DNA of 64,000 bases from Bacillota bacterium (GTDB lineage Bacteria; Bacillota; Sulfobacillia; JAJZYS01; JAJYTV01). The translations under genes and the position numbers were made by a program. Under the pieces are notes generated by a model that saw only the letters and a program-made list of their open reading frames with translations, was not told the origin of the DNA and did no database searches. This document shows positions 43,749 to 53,371 of the stretch, piece by piece. The stretch is taken from NCBI GenBank assembly GCA_021799275.1, contig JAJZAT010000009.1:33240-97239 (forward strand). Reading direction: 5' to 3'. Each line of letters opens with the position of its first letter. Within the stretch, counting starts at the first letter, position 1.

Positions 43749-44644
43749 GCGGCCACACCTCCTATCACGAACGCGGCGACCGGGGTGAACACCCAGGCGG
43801 AGACCATGCGCCGGGCGACCCGCCAGCCCACATGACGCGGGTTCTCGGCGGACCCGACGCCAAGCAGGCCCGCATCCACCGTCTGGCTCGTCGAGACCGG
43901 GATGCCCGCCGCCGCGGCGGCAACCACCGCGATTCCCGTCGCGGCCTGGGTGTAGAGCGCTTCCGGCGGCCGCAGGCGAAGGATCTGGCTCGAGACCGTG
44001 CGCGCGATGCGCCACGAGCCGACCGCGCTGCCGACGGCGAACGAGAGCACAGCAAAGAGCACGGCGGCATGCAGGGAGAAGCCAGAGAAGCTCAGGAGGC
44101 CGATCGCCTTCTCGAGATCGTTGCCGCCATAGGCGAGCCCCTCGAGCAGGGCGGTCACGATCAGGAGGAGGCTCAGCACCGCGCCGCGCCTGAGGCGCCT
44201 CAGCAACTGGCGGCCGTAGCGCGCGATTACGAGGCCGAGGAGTCCCCCCAGCACCACCGTCAGGATGAAGCCGACCAGGGCACGCGTCGCGCCGGCCCAG
44301 ATGACGTGGCTGCCGGCGATGGTGCCAGCGCCGACCATCGCGCCGATGAGCGCAAGCGACATCGACGTCGGCACGCGCTGCCACCAGCTGACCAGGACGA
44401 CGACGAGCGCGGCGAGCGTCGCGGGGGCCAGGATCGGTCCAAGGGTGGCGGGGGTGACGATGCGGCGCACGATCGTGTCGGCGACCTGCGTGCCGAGGAC
44501 GACCGGGCCGAGAGCGACCACCACCGCGAGCCAGAGCCAGAGGAGGATGGGGCGCACCCGGCTGGGCAGGAGCGTGGCGAGCAGGTTGCCGCCGTCGTTG
44601 AAGCCCGCGAGCAGGTTGAAGGCGAGAACCAGCGCGACGGTCAT
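43718..44644 (-). CDS. PiT-family inorganic phosphate transporter
   Basis: A 308-residue membrane protein with about ten helices. FNDGGNLLATL near the N-terminus and YGGNDLEKAIG in the second half are the duplicated PiT signature, with Asn and Asp residues lining the transport path. It should move phosphate by H+ or Na+ symport. Compared with the ~330-residue PiT of Bacillus it is slightly short. The DUF47 partner follows directly. Confidence 0.92.
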   Translation of the reverse strand: MTVALVLAFNLLAGFNDGGNLLATLLPSRVRPILLWLWLAVVVALGPVVLGTQVADTIVRRIVTPATLGPILAPATLAALVVVLVSWWQRVPTSMSLALIGAMVGAGTIAGSHVIWAGATRALVGFILTVVLGGLLGLVIARYGRQLLRRLRRGAVLSLLLIVTALLEGLAYGGNDLEKAIGLLSFSGFSLHAAVLFAVLSFAVGSAVGSWRIARTVSSQILRLRPPEALYTQAATGIAVVAAAAAGIPVSTSQTVDAGLLGVGSAENPRHVGWRVARRMVSAWVFTPVAAFVIGGVAAWTAILLPHV

Positions 44645-44717
44645 GCCCCGCCTCCCAGCAGCCTTCGACTATGCTTCGTTACCTACGGGCCGCCAGGGCG
44701 GATTCCTGCAGCCAGGC

Positions 44718-46832
44718 TCAGTCTGCCGTCTCCTCCCGCCGGCGCCCCCATGGCCAGAACGCGTAGCGGCCAAGCAGTGCGATGCTGCCAGGGACTAGCA
44801 AGCTGCGCACGATCCAGGTGTCGAGCAGGATCGCCGTCGTCATGCCGACGGCCAGCATCTGCATGATCTCGAGCGGGCTGAGGATGAGCGCCACGAACAC
44901 CACGCAGAGCGTCATGCCGGCGCCGGTGATCATGCCGCCCGTCACGGCGAGGCCATCGCGGGCCGCCTCGGCTGCGGTCATCCGGTGCGCCGCCTCCTGC
45001 ACCCTGTGCAGCAGGATGACTTCGTAGTCCATGGATAGACCGAATAGCAGGACAAAGATGAGTGGCGTGATGCTGCTGTCGGGCGCCAGGGCCTCGAAGC
45101 CGAGGCCGCCGCGCTGGACGGTCAGAACCAGGATGCCCGCCGTGGCGAGGGCGACGATCGCGTCGAAGAGGACACCGAGGAGCGCCTGCCAGAGCGCCCC
45201 CGTGGCACCGAACAACACCAGGAAGGCGATCAGGGCCACCCCGCCAATGATGTAGGGAAGACGCTCAGACGTCAGCTTGTTGAACCCGTCGAGGAGAGCT
45301 GTCACGCCGCCGATGCCGCTTTGGCTTCCTCTGGGCAGCCAGGTCGGCAGATCGCGCTGCAGCCTGTGCACGAGGGAGAGCGTGGCCGCTGCGTCGGGGC
45401 CCGTGCGTGGCGTCACGTAGAGGAGCACGAGATGCGGGTGGGCGGCCGGGTCGATGAAATCTTTGAGGGCCCCCGTCAGTGCCGGCGGCGCCATGCTGGG
45501 GTTCGCGACGGCCCTGGCGAGCATCGCGGTCGGCACCCCGAGAAGAGTCGGCGACGAGACGGCCCGTACATCCTTGAGCGCCTGGGCCCGTTTCGTGACC
45601 GACGCCACGGAGGTCCAGAAATGGGGCTCGCCTGCGGTCGAGGGCAGCTTCACCGCGAGCAGGATGGGCGACTCGACGCCACCGCCTAGCACCCTGGTCT
45701 GGAGCGCGACCGCCTTGCGCAGAGGATCGTGGGGCGGCAGAAGGACCGCGAGGTTCGCCGGCGTGCGGATCTGAAGGCCGAGTCCGAACCAGCCGGGAAT
45801 GGCCAGGAGCACAAGGCCGGCCAGGACGGCGATGGCGGGGACCTTGCCGACAAAGCCGGCGATCCTTGGCCAGATGCCGCCGCCGCGCTGCAGGCCCGGC
45901 ACGCGCCCCCAGTCGATGTGGCGGCCCACCACCGCGAGCAGGGCGGGCAGGAGCGTGTGGGTGGCGAGCAGGACGGCGAAGACGGCGACGGCGCCGCCCA
46001 GCGCGATGCCCTGCCAGTAGGCGTTGCCGCCGAGAAGCAGGGTGGCGACGGCCAGGCCGACCGCGATGCCGGAGTAGAGCACCGAGCGACCGGCGTGGCG
46101 CATCGCCTCGCCGATCGCCTCGGGCACGGAGCGGCCGCGCCGCAGTTCCTCTCGGAAGCGCACGCTGATGAAAAGGGCGTAGTCGACGCCGACGCCGAGC
46201 GCCAGGAAGCTGACGATGTCGGTGAGATACGCGGAGAGGGTGATCTTGTCCTCGATGAGGTCGATGAGCGCAAGGGCCACGCTCGAGCCGACGCCGGCCA
46301 CGGCGAGCGGCAGGGCCGCCGACGCGACCGAGCCGAAGACGATGAGCAGCAGGATGAGCACGAGCGGCAAGGCAAACGGCAGGCTGTGGCTGAGCGTCAT
46401 CTTGGCGTCGGCGAGTACCTGCTGGCCTACCGCGACCTGATCAACCTGCCGGATGCGCGCACGCAGGCGTGTGAGGTCCCGGTGCAGAGTCAGGAGAGCG
46501 GCTGGCGCGATCGGACGCGCCGGCACCACCAGGGTCTGGTCGGATGAAACCCTGCGCACGTCCTGCGCTGCGATGTCGAGTGGCGCAGCGAGGTGTTGCA
46601 CCTTGGCGAGCGGCGGCCCTTCGACGAGCCACGTCTCCTGGCCGGCGGGGTGCACATAGTTCAGCTGGTTGTCCGCCCACACCGCACGGCTCTTCGGGTC
46701 CTCGAAACCGCTCGACGACAGGTTGTGGGTGACGCGGGCGGCCAGGGGCAGACTGGCGAGCAGCACGAGAACCCAGACGAGAACGACGAGCCAGCGACGG
46801 CGCGCGCAGAACCGGGCCCAACGAGCGAGCAT
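44718..46832 (-). CDS. MMPL/RND-family exporter
   Basis: A 704-residue transporter with two halves, each one helix, an extracytoplasmic domain and five more helices. LGVGVDYALFISVRFREELRRG (helix 4-5 of the first half) and LFGLSMDYEVILLHRVQE (second half) carry the Asp-Tyr pairs used for proton coupling. This is the MMPL/YdgH type that exports lipids or drugs. GAGGTG lies before the ATG. It is alone in its direction, between the PiT and epimerase genes. Substrate unknown. Confidence 0.9.
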   Translation of the reverse strand: MLARWARFCARRRWLVVLVWVLVLLASLPLAARVTHNLSSSGFEDPKSRAVWADNQLNYVHPAGQETWLVEGPPLAKVQHLAAPLDIAAQDVRRVSSDQTLVVPARPIAPAALLTLHRDLTRLRARIRQVDQVAVGQQVLADAKMTLSHSLPFALPLVLILLLIVFGSVASAALPLAVAGVGSSVALALIDLIEDKITLSAYLTDIVSFLALGVGVDYALFISVRFREELRRGRSVPEAIGEAMRHAGRSVLYSGIAVGLAVATLLLGGNAYWQGIALGGAVAVFAVLLATHTLLPALLAVVGRHIDWGRVPGLQRGGGIWPRIAGFVGKVPAIAVLAGLVLLAIPGWFGLGLQIRTPANLAVLLPPHDPLRKAVALQTRVLGGGVESPILLAVKLPSTAGEPHFWTSVASVTKRAQALKDVRAVSSPTLLGVPTAMLARAVANPSMAPPALTGALKDFIDPAAHPHLVLLYVTPRTGPDAAATLSLVHRLQRDLPTWLPRGSQSGIGGVTALLDGFNKLTSERLPYIIGGVALIAFLVLFGATGALWQALLGVLFDAIVALATAGILVLTVQRGGLGFEALAPDSSITPLIFVLLFGLSMDYEVILLHRVQEAAHRMTAAEAARDGLAVTGGMITGAGMTLCVVFVALILSPLEIMQMLAVGMTTAILLDTWIVRSLLVPGSIALLGRYAFWPWGRRREETAD

Positions 46833-46942
46833 GGCTCACACCTCAAGGACAGGATGGTGGTGTTAACCGTTGCCTGATGTGCTGGACAAACTTTCGACAT
46901 CCGTTGTTCATGCCGTCCCAGTGCCGACTTAAGGTCAAGGGC

Positions 46943-47971
46943 TTAGGTCAACTCGGCAGGTCCGTCGGTCGCCAGGGCGAGTTCCCGCGCACGCAGGGCG
47001 TAGTTCGCGGGCGGCTCTACGGGACCCTCACTCAGAAATGCGGCGACGATGCGGCCAAGATAGACCTCGAGCGGCTCATGGCGAAACCCGAGGTCGCGCC
47101 GCGCCTTGCCGGGATCGAGCAGGGACATCCATCCTGTGCTGAAGGGCGAGATGTCCTCCGGTCCGATGCCGGACGCCCGGAGCGCAGCGCCGGGGATGTT
47201 CCTCAAATCCGGCCTGGCCCCGAGCAGCCCTGCGAGCAGCGATAGGAGCTGCCTGAGCGACGGCATCTCCTCCTGGCAGAGATTGTACGCTTCACCAAAG
47301 GTCTGCGGCTTGCCCAGAAGGCCCGAAATCGCCCGGGCGACGTCGCCACTGTAGACGTGGCGCACAGGCTGCTCCCCGCCGTCCGGCAAGAGCAAAGGGC
47401 CGCCATCGAGGATACGCCAGAGGTAGCTCTCGAGGCGCCTCGAGGGATCCCCTTCGCCGTCGACCATGGGCAGGCGCAGGGCTGTGTAAGGGAAGCCGTG
47501 CGCCGCGAAGGCTTCCCGCAGCCTGTCCTCCGCCTCCCGCTTGCCGACGCCGTAGAGCCACTCCCTGTGGTCACCCGGCTCCTCCGGCGCCACCATCGTA
47601 GGACCTGGGTACGCATCCTCCGCCACCGGCCCCCGGCGACCGCCCGGCGGTGCCTCCCGCACCAGGTAGACCTGACCGGAACTGATCATCACGTAATGAC
47701 CCACTCGGCCGGAGATGGCCGTCACAGCTCCCGCCGTATCCCTGCCGCTGAACGCGAGGAAGTCCACGACGGCTTCGAAGCTCCTCTGGCGCAGAACCTC
47801 GCGGAACTCCGGGGAGGTGCGATCGGCCTGCAGCCTCGTGACCCGTGACCCGAACGGATCCGGGTGCAGACCGCGATTCAGGGTCGTCACCGCGTGCCCC
47901 TCAGCGAGGAGCCGCCAGACGAGCCGCCGGCCCATGAAGCGCGAGCCGCCGATCACCAGGACGTTGCCCAT
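46943..47971 (-). CDS. NAD-dependent epimerase/dehydratase family protein
   Basis: A 342-residue extended short-chain dehydrogenase. VIGGSRFMGRRLVWRLL is the glycine-rich NAD motif, SSGQVYLV corresponds to the catalytic Ser region, WLYGVGKREAE holds the YxxxK pair, and LRLPMVDGEGD and RHVYSGDVARAI are later conserved blocks. The GGSRFMG form is typical of the isoflavone reductase-like/CSP41 group. No sugar-nucleotide genes are nearby, so the substrate is unknown. Confidence 0.85.
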   Translation of the reverse strand: MGNVLVIGGSRFMGRRLVWRLLAEGHAVTTLNRGLHPDPFGSRVTRLQADRTSPEFREVLRQRSFEAVVDFLAFSGRDTAGAVTAISGRVGHYVMISSGQVYLVREAPPGGRRGPVAEDAYPGPTMVAPEEPGDHREWLYGVGKREAEDRLREAFAAHGFPYTALRLPMVDGEGDPSRRLESYLWRILDGGPLLLPDGGEQPVRHVYSGDVARAISGLLGKPQTFGEAYNLCQEEMPSLRQLLSLLAGLLGARPDLRNIPGAALRASGIGPEDISPFSTGWMSLLDPGKARRDLGFRHEPLEVYLGRIVAAFLSEGPVEPPANYALRARELALATDGPAELT

Positions 47972-48006
47972 GTGCCCACCTGCCTTTCGGGCGACCGACT
48001 GGATCG

Positions 48007-49461
48007 TTAGACGGAAGGGGTCGACGCAGCCTTGCCGCGCAGAGCGGAGAGCACTGCGGCGATGAGGGAAAGGACGGTGGAGATGGTGAAGGCTTCACCG
48101 AGCCCCCGCGCGAACGCCGCGTGCCCGATCGCCGCGGCGCTTGTGGACATGCCCGCGAGGAAGCCCGACAGCTGGCCGTGTCCCATGGTGGTCGAGAGGA
48201 TGGTGAAGGAGAGCGCCAGCGAGAAGAGCTGGCCCGCGTTGAACAGGAGGGTGCGGGTGCTCGCGGCGACGCCGCGACGATCCGGCGGCACCGCGCCCAT
48301 CACCGCGCTTGTGTTCGGCGAGTTGAAGAGACCGTTGCCGATGCCGGCGAGCAGGAGGGCCAAGGCGATGGGCACGTAGGAGCCTGTCAGGGGGGCGCGT
48401 GCCAGGATGGCGAGCGAGATGGCGGTCACGAGAAGCCCGCCGGACGATAGTTCGCGCGAGCCGAGCCGATCCGACAGGCGCCCAGAAATCGGGCCGACCA
48501 CCATGATCGCGATGGTCAGGGGGAGCATCATCAGGCCTGCCGTCAGCGGCGACGCTCCTCTAAGTCCCTGGAACGAGAACGTCATCAGGAACATGAGAGC
48601 GCCGCGAGCCAGGGCGTTCAACAAGAGCGACAGGTTGCCGAAGGTGAAGATCCGAATCGAGAAGAGCCGCAGGTCGATCAGGGGACTGCTTGTCCGCCGC
48701 TCGTAGAAGGCGAACAGGACGAGCGCGATCCCGCCGGCCACGAGCAGCCAGGGCACGGCCGGTCCGCCGCCTTCGATCACGACGGTCAGGCCGAGGAGCG
48801 CCAGCAGGATCCCGCCGACGAAGAGCACCATGCCGTAGGTGTCGAACGGCTCGCCGCGATCGATCGACGCGATCTCGTGCAGCGACGTGAAGGTCCAGAT
48901 CGCGCCGAACGCACCGATCGGCAGGTTCACGAAGAAGATCCAGCGCCAGCCGAGCGTTGCCGTGATCAGCCCGCCCAGCAGGAGGCCGCCGACGCTGCCC
49001 GTGAGCCCGGCCACCTGGTTGATGCCGAGCGCGAAGCCACGACCCTGATGCGGGAACGCGTCCGTCAGGATCGCCTGCGAGTTGGACCAGAGAAGGGCGG
49101 CGCCCACCCCCTGGATCAGGCGGCTCACGAGCAGGAACACCCCGCTCTGGGCGAAGCCGCAAAGTCCTGAGGCGGCGGCGAAGACGATGAAACCGAGACC
49201 ATACATGCGCACCCTGCCATGCGTGTCGGCCAACCGGCCGAATGGAAGCAGCAGGGCGGTGATGACGACCGTGTAGCCCATCATGATCCAGAGCATGAGG
49301 CCGACGCCCGTATGGAGCTCCCTTGCGATGGTCGGCAGGCTCACCGTGAGGATCGAACCGTCCAGGGAGGCCATGAGGGAGCCGATCGTGGTGTTGATGA
49401 GCACCGTCTTCTGGTGGCGCGCCTGCGCCGGGATCTCGGAGAAGGAACTGGTCTGGCGCAA
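48007..49461 (-). CDS. DHA2-family MFS drug exporter, 14-helix type
   Basis: About 484 residues with 14 predicted helices. SLMASLDGSILTVSLPTIARELH is the DHA2 helix-1 motif, LLPFGRLADTHGRVRMY is the loop 2-3 motif, and NSQAILTDAFPHQGRGFALGINQVAGLTGSVGGLLLGG is the antiporter motif C region. The TTG at 49461 has GGGAGG 8 nt upstream and is preferred over the track's TTG at 49491. EmrB/QacA-type proteins expel cationic or hydrophobic compounds. No regulator is adjacent. Confidence 0.9.
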   Translation of the reverse strand: MRQTSSFSEIPAQARHQKTVLINTTIGSLMASLDGSILTVSLPTIARELHTGVGLMLWIMMGYTVVITALLLPFGRLADTHGRVRMYGLGFIVFAAASGLCGFAQSGVFLLVSRLIQGVGAALLWSNSQAILTDAFPHQGRGFALGINQVAGLTGSVGGLLLGGLITATLGWRWIFFVNLPIGAFGAIWTFTSLHEIASIDRGEPFDTYGMVLFVGGILLALLGLTVVIEGGGPAVPWLLVAGGIALVLFAFYERRTSSPLIDLRLFSIRIFTFGNLSLLLNALARGALMFLMTFSFQGLRGASPLTAGLMMLPLTIAIMVVGPISGRLSDRLGSRELSSGGLLVTAISLAILARAPLTGSYVPIALALLLAGIGNGLFNSPNTSAVMGAVPPDRRGVAASTRTLLFNAGQLFSLALSFTILSTTMGHGQLSGFLAGMSTSAAAIGHAAFARGLGEAFTISTVLSLIAAVLSALRGKAASTPSV

Positions 49462-49564
49462 GGAAAGGGCCTCCCGATGAAACTTCGACAATCAAACTTT
49501 TCGCGTAGAATAGCGATTTCCTTCCGGGACCGGCTTCGCGTGCCTCGGGAGTGGGCGGACGCGG

Positions 49565-50392
49565 TCAAGTCAAGGTGGAGAGGAGCCAGTGGTAGCCCTC
49601 AAGGTCGTACGCGGGACCGGGATCGACGTGCGGCGTGTGCTCAAAGACGAGCGTCAGTTCGTCGCGTGCCTCGAGCGCCAGCTGGCAGAGATCCCGTACG
49701 GCGGCCGCGTCCGGAGAGGACGGGTGGATCGGTTTCCAAAGGTAGTGGTCGCTGCCGCGTTCGACGGCGTGCGCGTGGACGACCGCCGTCAGGGCGGCCA
49801 GAGGCTCGAACGCCCTGACGGGGTCCACGCCCAGGGTCTCGCAGGCGAGGAGCCAGTCGCCGGTGTCGAGGCACAGGTGCACTTCGTCCAGGTCCAGGAA
49901 GCCTTCAGGATCGGCCAGCAGATACGAGAGGATGCCAGGATCGCGGTTGAGGCCGAGCTTGAGTTCCAGGACGACGGGCAGGTCGTACGCACGCGATAGA
50001 TTACGCAGAAGGTGCACGGTCTCGCGAGCCAGCGCCTCGGCCCTGGCAACCGGCATTCTGTGATCGGGAAGCCATGGCGCGTGCCCGAGCGCGTAGGCGG
50101 CCTTGTACCGCTGGCCCAGGGCCATATCCGCGCGTAGGGAGCGTTCCTCTTCCGGGGACGGTCCCGCAGAGGCCATCGGCACACGCGCGAGCCCCCGGCG
50201 CCAGAGCGGCATGTGCATGGCCCAGGCGAGATGGCGCCGCTCCACGAGGTCCAGCACCGCATGGAGGTCCGCCTCACCGTCGAGGCTGCCGATCTCGATC
50301 GCGTCGATGGAAGGCCAGAGGAGGCGTTCGAGGCGGGCGACATCGCTCATGACGATGGCGCCTGAGGTGGCTACGCGGAGACGGCCAGGCAC
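49565..50392 (-). CDS. Sugar-isomerase-like TIM-barrel protein
   Basis: A protein of about 275 residues with the xylose-isomerase-like/AP endonuclease 2 pattern: VVLELKLGLNRD (a metal-ligand Glu), EVHLCLDTGDWLLAC (Asp), VVHAHAVERGSDHYLW (His) and LVFEHTPH (Glu). These would bind a divalent metal. I chose the GTG at 50392 with AGGAGGTGA just upstream. It is a distant relative of sugar phosphate isomerase/epimerases, and nothing shows the substrate. Confidence 0.7.
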   Translation of the reverse strand: MPGRLRVATSGAIVMSDVARLERLLWPSIDAIEIGSLDGEADLHAVLDLVERRHLAWAMHMPLWRRGLARVPMASAGPSPEEERSLRADMALGQRYKAAYALGHAPWLPDHRMPVARAEALARETVHLLRNLSRAYDLPVVLELKLGLNRDPGILSYLLADPEGFLDLDEVHLCLDTGDWLLACETLGVDPVRAFEPLAALTAVVHAHAVERGSDHYLWKPIHPSSPDAAAVRDLCQLALEARDELTLVFEHTPHVDPGPAYDLEGYHWLLSTLT

Positions 50393-50470
50393 GGGAGTCA
50401 CCTCCTGCGAGCGACTTGGTCCGTCGGTATCTTTCCGACACCGCTTGTCGGCGGGCGGGCCCGCGCCTGT

Positions 50471-50929
50471 CTAGACTGCCGCGACTTCGCCCTGGATGTC
50501 GCTGCCCCGGATGCTCAGGTAGGCGACGAACGCCGCGATGACGAGCGTCGGCACAAGGCTCAAAGAGGCCCGGTTGATGCCCAGGCCACCAACGTACGGC
50601 GTTATGCCGAACCAGTCCGCGAAGGAGGCGCCAAGCTGGCGGGTGACGACGTGCGTGAACCCGAACGAGAAGATCTCGTTCCGGCCCCAGTACCGGTCGC
50701 CGATGAGCGGTATGGCGAAACGGACTGCAATGAAGAAGAACTCGCGGCGCCCGGTGTGGATGCTGTGGATGGAGAGGGTGCCATCCGACCGGTACCAGAC
50801 CACGAACACGATGGCCAGGATCATGGCGAAGGCCGTGTTCGTGTAGGCGTACGGGATCCCCAGCACGCTGTGGGACGCGTCGGTCGACGCAACCACCATC
50901 CGATGGTCCCCATCGTAGATCGCAAGCAT
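50471..50929 (-). pseudogene. Truncated COG4705 (DUF347) membrane protein remnant
   Basis: A 152-residue ORF with blocks typical of COG4705: VWYRSDGTLSIHSIHTGRREFF and FTHVVTRQLGASFADW, then GGLGIN. Intact family members have about 250 residues and four similar membrane segments. Here the first ~100 residues are missing, and the segment between the two blocks is about 30 residues too short. I read it as a decaying gene, though an expressed short form cannot be excluded. The start region has no good ribosome site. Confidence 0.55.
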
Positions 50930-51003
50930 GGGTCAATTCCCTGGAAGGCAATGAGAATTGTTGGCAGACCTGGCGCCCTGCCTTGCACGCCGAAACGCGT
51001 GGG

Positions 51004-51849
51004 CTACTGGCCGTAGAGCGGCGTCCCATTGGCGCGGATGGTACGTAGCACCGCCTCCAACAGGTCATCGCCGAGCGGGGGGACATCCCGCGTCCACAGA
51101 AGCTGGAAGTACAGGCTGCGCAGGAACGATCTCGCATTCAGGCGGGTGCGGGCGGTGTCATCCTCGGCGGGGGCCGCCTGCCAACCGCGTTCGGGACGCT
51201 CGAAACGGCTGAGCCAGGTGTGGACGTCGCCGACCGTGACCTCCGGACGGCGCAGCACTCCCAGGCAGGCATAGGCGAGACGCTCGTCCTCGTCGTGGAT
51301 GAAGACCTTGGCGCCAGGGCGGAGAATCCGGTCCGCCACGGCGGACAGGATCTCGAGGAGGTCCTTGGCACCGCTTTCTGGATGCCCTGCAATGGCCCAA
51401 AGGCAGTCCGCGGTATGGGCGCTCGCGTGCGCCCAGCCATGGCCGGGCACGTAACCACGTTCGTCTCGCTCGAGGCGGAGGTAGCGGATGGCCCCGGACG
51501 TCCAGGCGTGGAGACGTGCCGGTGGAAGGAGCCGCTCTTTCGCGTCCAAAGCGATGATCTCGCCAAGGATCAGGATCGAGAACGCCCGCAGGAAGATGCC
51601 GTCCGCATCCTGGTCGCCGAGGCCCTGGCGGAGATTGTTCACCATCCGGTCGCCCAGGTCCCCGAGGGCTCCCGCATCGTAGCGGCCGCCGCTCACCCAT
51701 GTCGCGAGGGCTTCGTAGGCGATCCCGTCCCTGACCTCTCCGTCCGGGGAACCCAGCATGACAAGCAGCTCGTCCGTCAGGGACTCGAGGTTCGCGCCCT
51801 GGGCAGGGAAACCCTGCGAGCGCAGGTCGCGCCAGAAGTGGAGATCCAT
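51004..51849 (-). CDS. DUF2785 family protein
   Basis: A 281-residue protein matching DUF2785: VRDGIAYEALATWV, MVNNLRQGLGDQDADGIFLRAFSILILGEI, YLRLERDERGYVPGHGWAHASAHTADCLWA and a C-terminal LRSLYFQL. The GWAHASAH motif is conserved and could bind a metal, but no activity is known. The ATG at 51849 follows AGGAGTG by 5 nt; the longer track frame is not supported. Confidence 0.85.
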   Translation of the reverse strand: MDLHFWRDLRSQGFPAQGANLESLTDELLVMLGSPDGEVRDGIAYEALATWVSGGRYDAGALGDLGDRMVNNLRQGLGDQDADGIFLRAFSILILGEIIALDAKERLLPPARLHAWTSGAIRYLRLERDERGYVPGHGWAHASAHTADCLWAIAGHPESGAKDLLEILSAVADRILRPGAKVFIHDEDERLAYACLGVLRRPEVTVGDVHTWLSRFERPERGWQAAPAEDDTARTRLNARSFLRSLYFQLLWTRDVPPLGDDLLEAVLRTIRANGTPLYGQ

Positions 51850-52441
51850 GCTTTCACTCCTGACCGGTTTGTCGGGCCTCTGCTCGTGCGGCGTGCCTCG
51901 CAACGACCTTCTCGGCCCTGCGCAAGGCGTGCTGCACCCTGGACCTGGGGTCGGTTGCCAAGCACTCGCGCACATCGCCCGCAGCGCCTGCCAAGCGAGC
52001 GCCAGCGGATTTTCAGGAAGACAATAAGGCTGCCAAGCTCTGGAATAGGAACCTCCACTCGTGCGCCGCGGTGCCCGCAACCTTGCCAGATGGCTCGCCA
52101 ATCATCTGCAGTCGGCGGCTTGTGGGTACCGGACAAGTGGGACCAGGATCACAGCCGCGCCAGGGCGGAGCCTCGGACCAACAGTTCGCCGTCTGCCTCC
52201 GCGATTCCCTGGAAGAAGACAAGTGCCGGAGGAGGTCAGGCGGTGTTCACGACGAACGGCGAAGTGTGTGCACGTTTTGGCTGACAGTCTGATCGGCCTG
52301 GGCGGATGTAGGCGGTTCTCGTTACAACCGGGCGCGCCTCCTGCCGGACGACTGCGGTTTTGGCCACCATGCGACCTTGAGCAGGAGGACAAGCTTCGCC
52401 GGTCTGCGCACCATCCGGACCGGCGAGTAGGGGGGACTCAA
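51850..52441. other. Gene-poor stretch with possible decayed coding
   Basis: This 592-nt interval separates DUF2785 (-) from an ABC gene pair (+). Short protein-like stretches occur on the minus strand in different frames (VEVPIPELGSLIVFLKIRW near 52030; LAGAAGDVRECLATDPRS near 51960), as if one gene had been frameshifted, but GC-rich DNA gives such readings by chance. No RNA gene or clear terminator is visible. The ABC promoter must lie near the right end. Confidence 0.3.
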
Positions 52442-53371
52442 GTGGACTCGAACGCGGTCGAGTGTCGCGGACTGACGCGGACATTCGGCGACCGGGAAGC
52501 GGTGACGGACCTGACGTTCGAGGTGCCGACCGGGAGCGTCTTCGGCTTTCTCGGACCCAACGGTGCCGGCAAGACGACGACCGTGCGCCTGCTGCTTGGC
52601 ATCTTGCGGCCGACCAGCGGCGAGGTTAGGGTGTTCGGCCTCGATCCCGTCGCAAACGGCGAGCTCGTGCGCGGACAGTGCGGCGTCGTGCTGGACCAGG
52701 TCGGGCTTTATGAACGGCTGACGGCACGCCAAAATCTCGCGTTCGCGGCGCGGGTGGCCCGCATGCCCGTCTCCGAACGGTCTGGCCGGATCGATGAAGC
52801 CTTGCGTCGCGTCGACCTCTACGATCGACGCGACGATCGGGTCTCCGGCTTCAGTAAGGGCATGCGCCAGAAACTCGCGGTGGCACGCGCCCTGCTCCCT
52901 GAGCCGCGCCTCCTGGTGCTCGACGAGCCGACAGCCGGGCTCGACCCCGAGAACATCGTCATGCTGCGGGAACTCCTGCTGTCGCTGGCCGAGGAAGGTG
53001 GACGCACCATCTTCCTCTGCACGCACCTGTTGGCGGAGGCCGAGCGGATCTGCAACAGGGTCGGCATCCTGCAGCGCGGCAGGCTACGAGCCGTCGGTGA
53101 GCCTGGGGAGATCGCGGGTCGCAGGGGACCCAGCGTACGCCTCCGCTTGTCGCGCATGACGGCGGCCGACAGGCTCGCCCTGCCCCCTGGCGCGCACCTC
53201 GAGCCGCTGGAAGGCGACGAGTGGCGCTGCGTGCTCGCCCGGGAGGACGACGTGGAGGAGGTTGTCGCCGCTCTCGTCGGGACGGGCGTAGGCGTGCGCC
53301 AGGTGACACCCGAGGCGCTTTCCCTGGAGGAAGCGTACCTACAGGTGATCGGAGGTGGCGAGCATGCGTGA
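52442..53371 (+). CDS. ABC transporter ATP-binding protein
   Basis: A 309-residue exporter ATPase: Walker A LGPNGAGKTTT, signature VSGFSKGMRQKLAVARAL (GFSKG in place of LSGGQ, common in the DrrA/CcmA group), Walker B LLVLDEPTAGLDPEN and FLCTHLLAEAERIC. An ~85-residue C-terminal regulatory part follows. The GTG at 52442 is chosen from the homologous start; the track's 52061 start runs through noncoding DNA. It overlaps its permease gene by 8 nt. Substrate unknown. Confidence 0.9.
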   Translation: MDSNAVECRGLTRTFGDREAVTDLTFEVPTGSVFGFLGPNGAGKTTTVRLLLGILRPTSGEVRVFGLDPVANGELVRGQCGVVLDQVGLYERLTARQNLAFAARVARMPVSERSGRIDEALRRVDLYDRRDDRVSGFSKGMRQKLAVARALLPEPRLLVLDEPTAGLDPENIVMLRELLLSLAEEGGRTIFLCTHLLAEAERICNRVGILQRGRLRAVGEPGEIAGRRGPSVRLRLSRMTAADRLALPPGAHLEPLEGDEWRCVLAREDDVEEVVAALVGTGVGVRQVTPEALSLEEAYLQVIGGGEHA

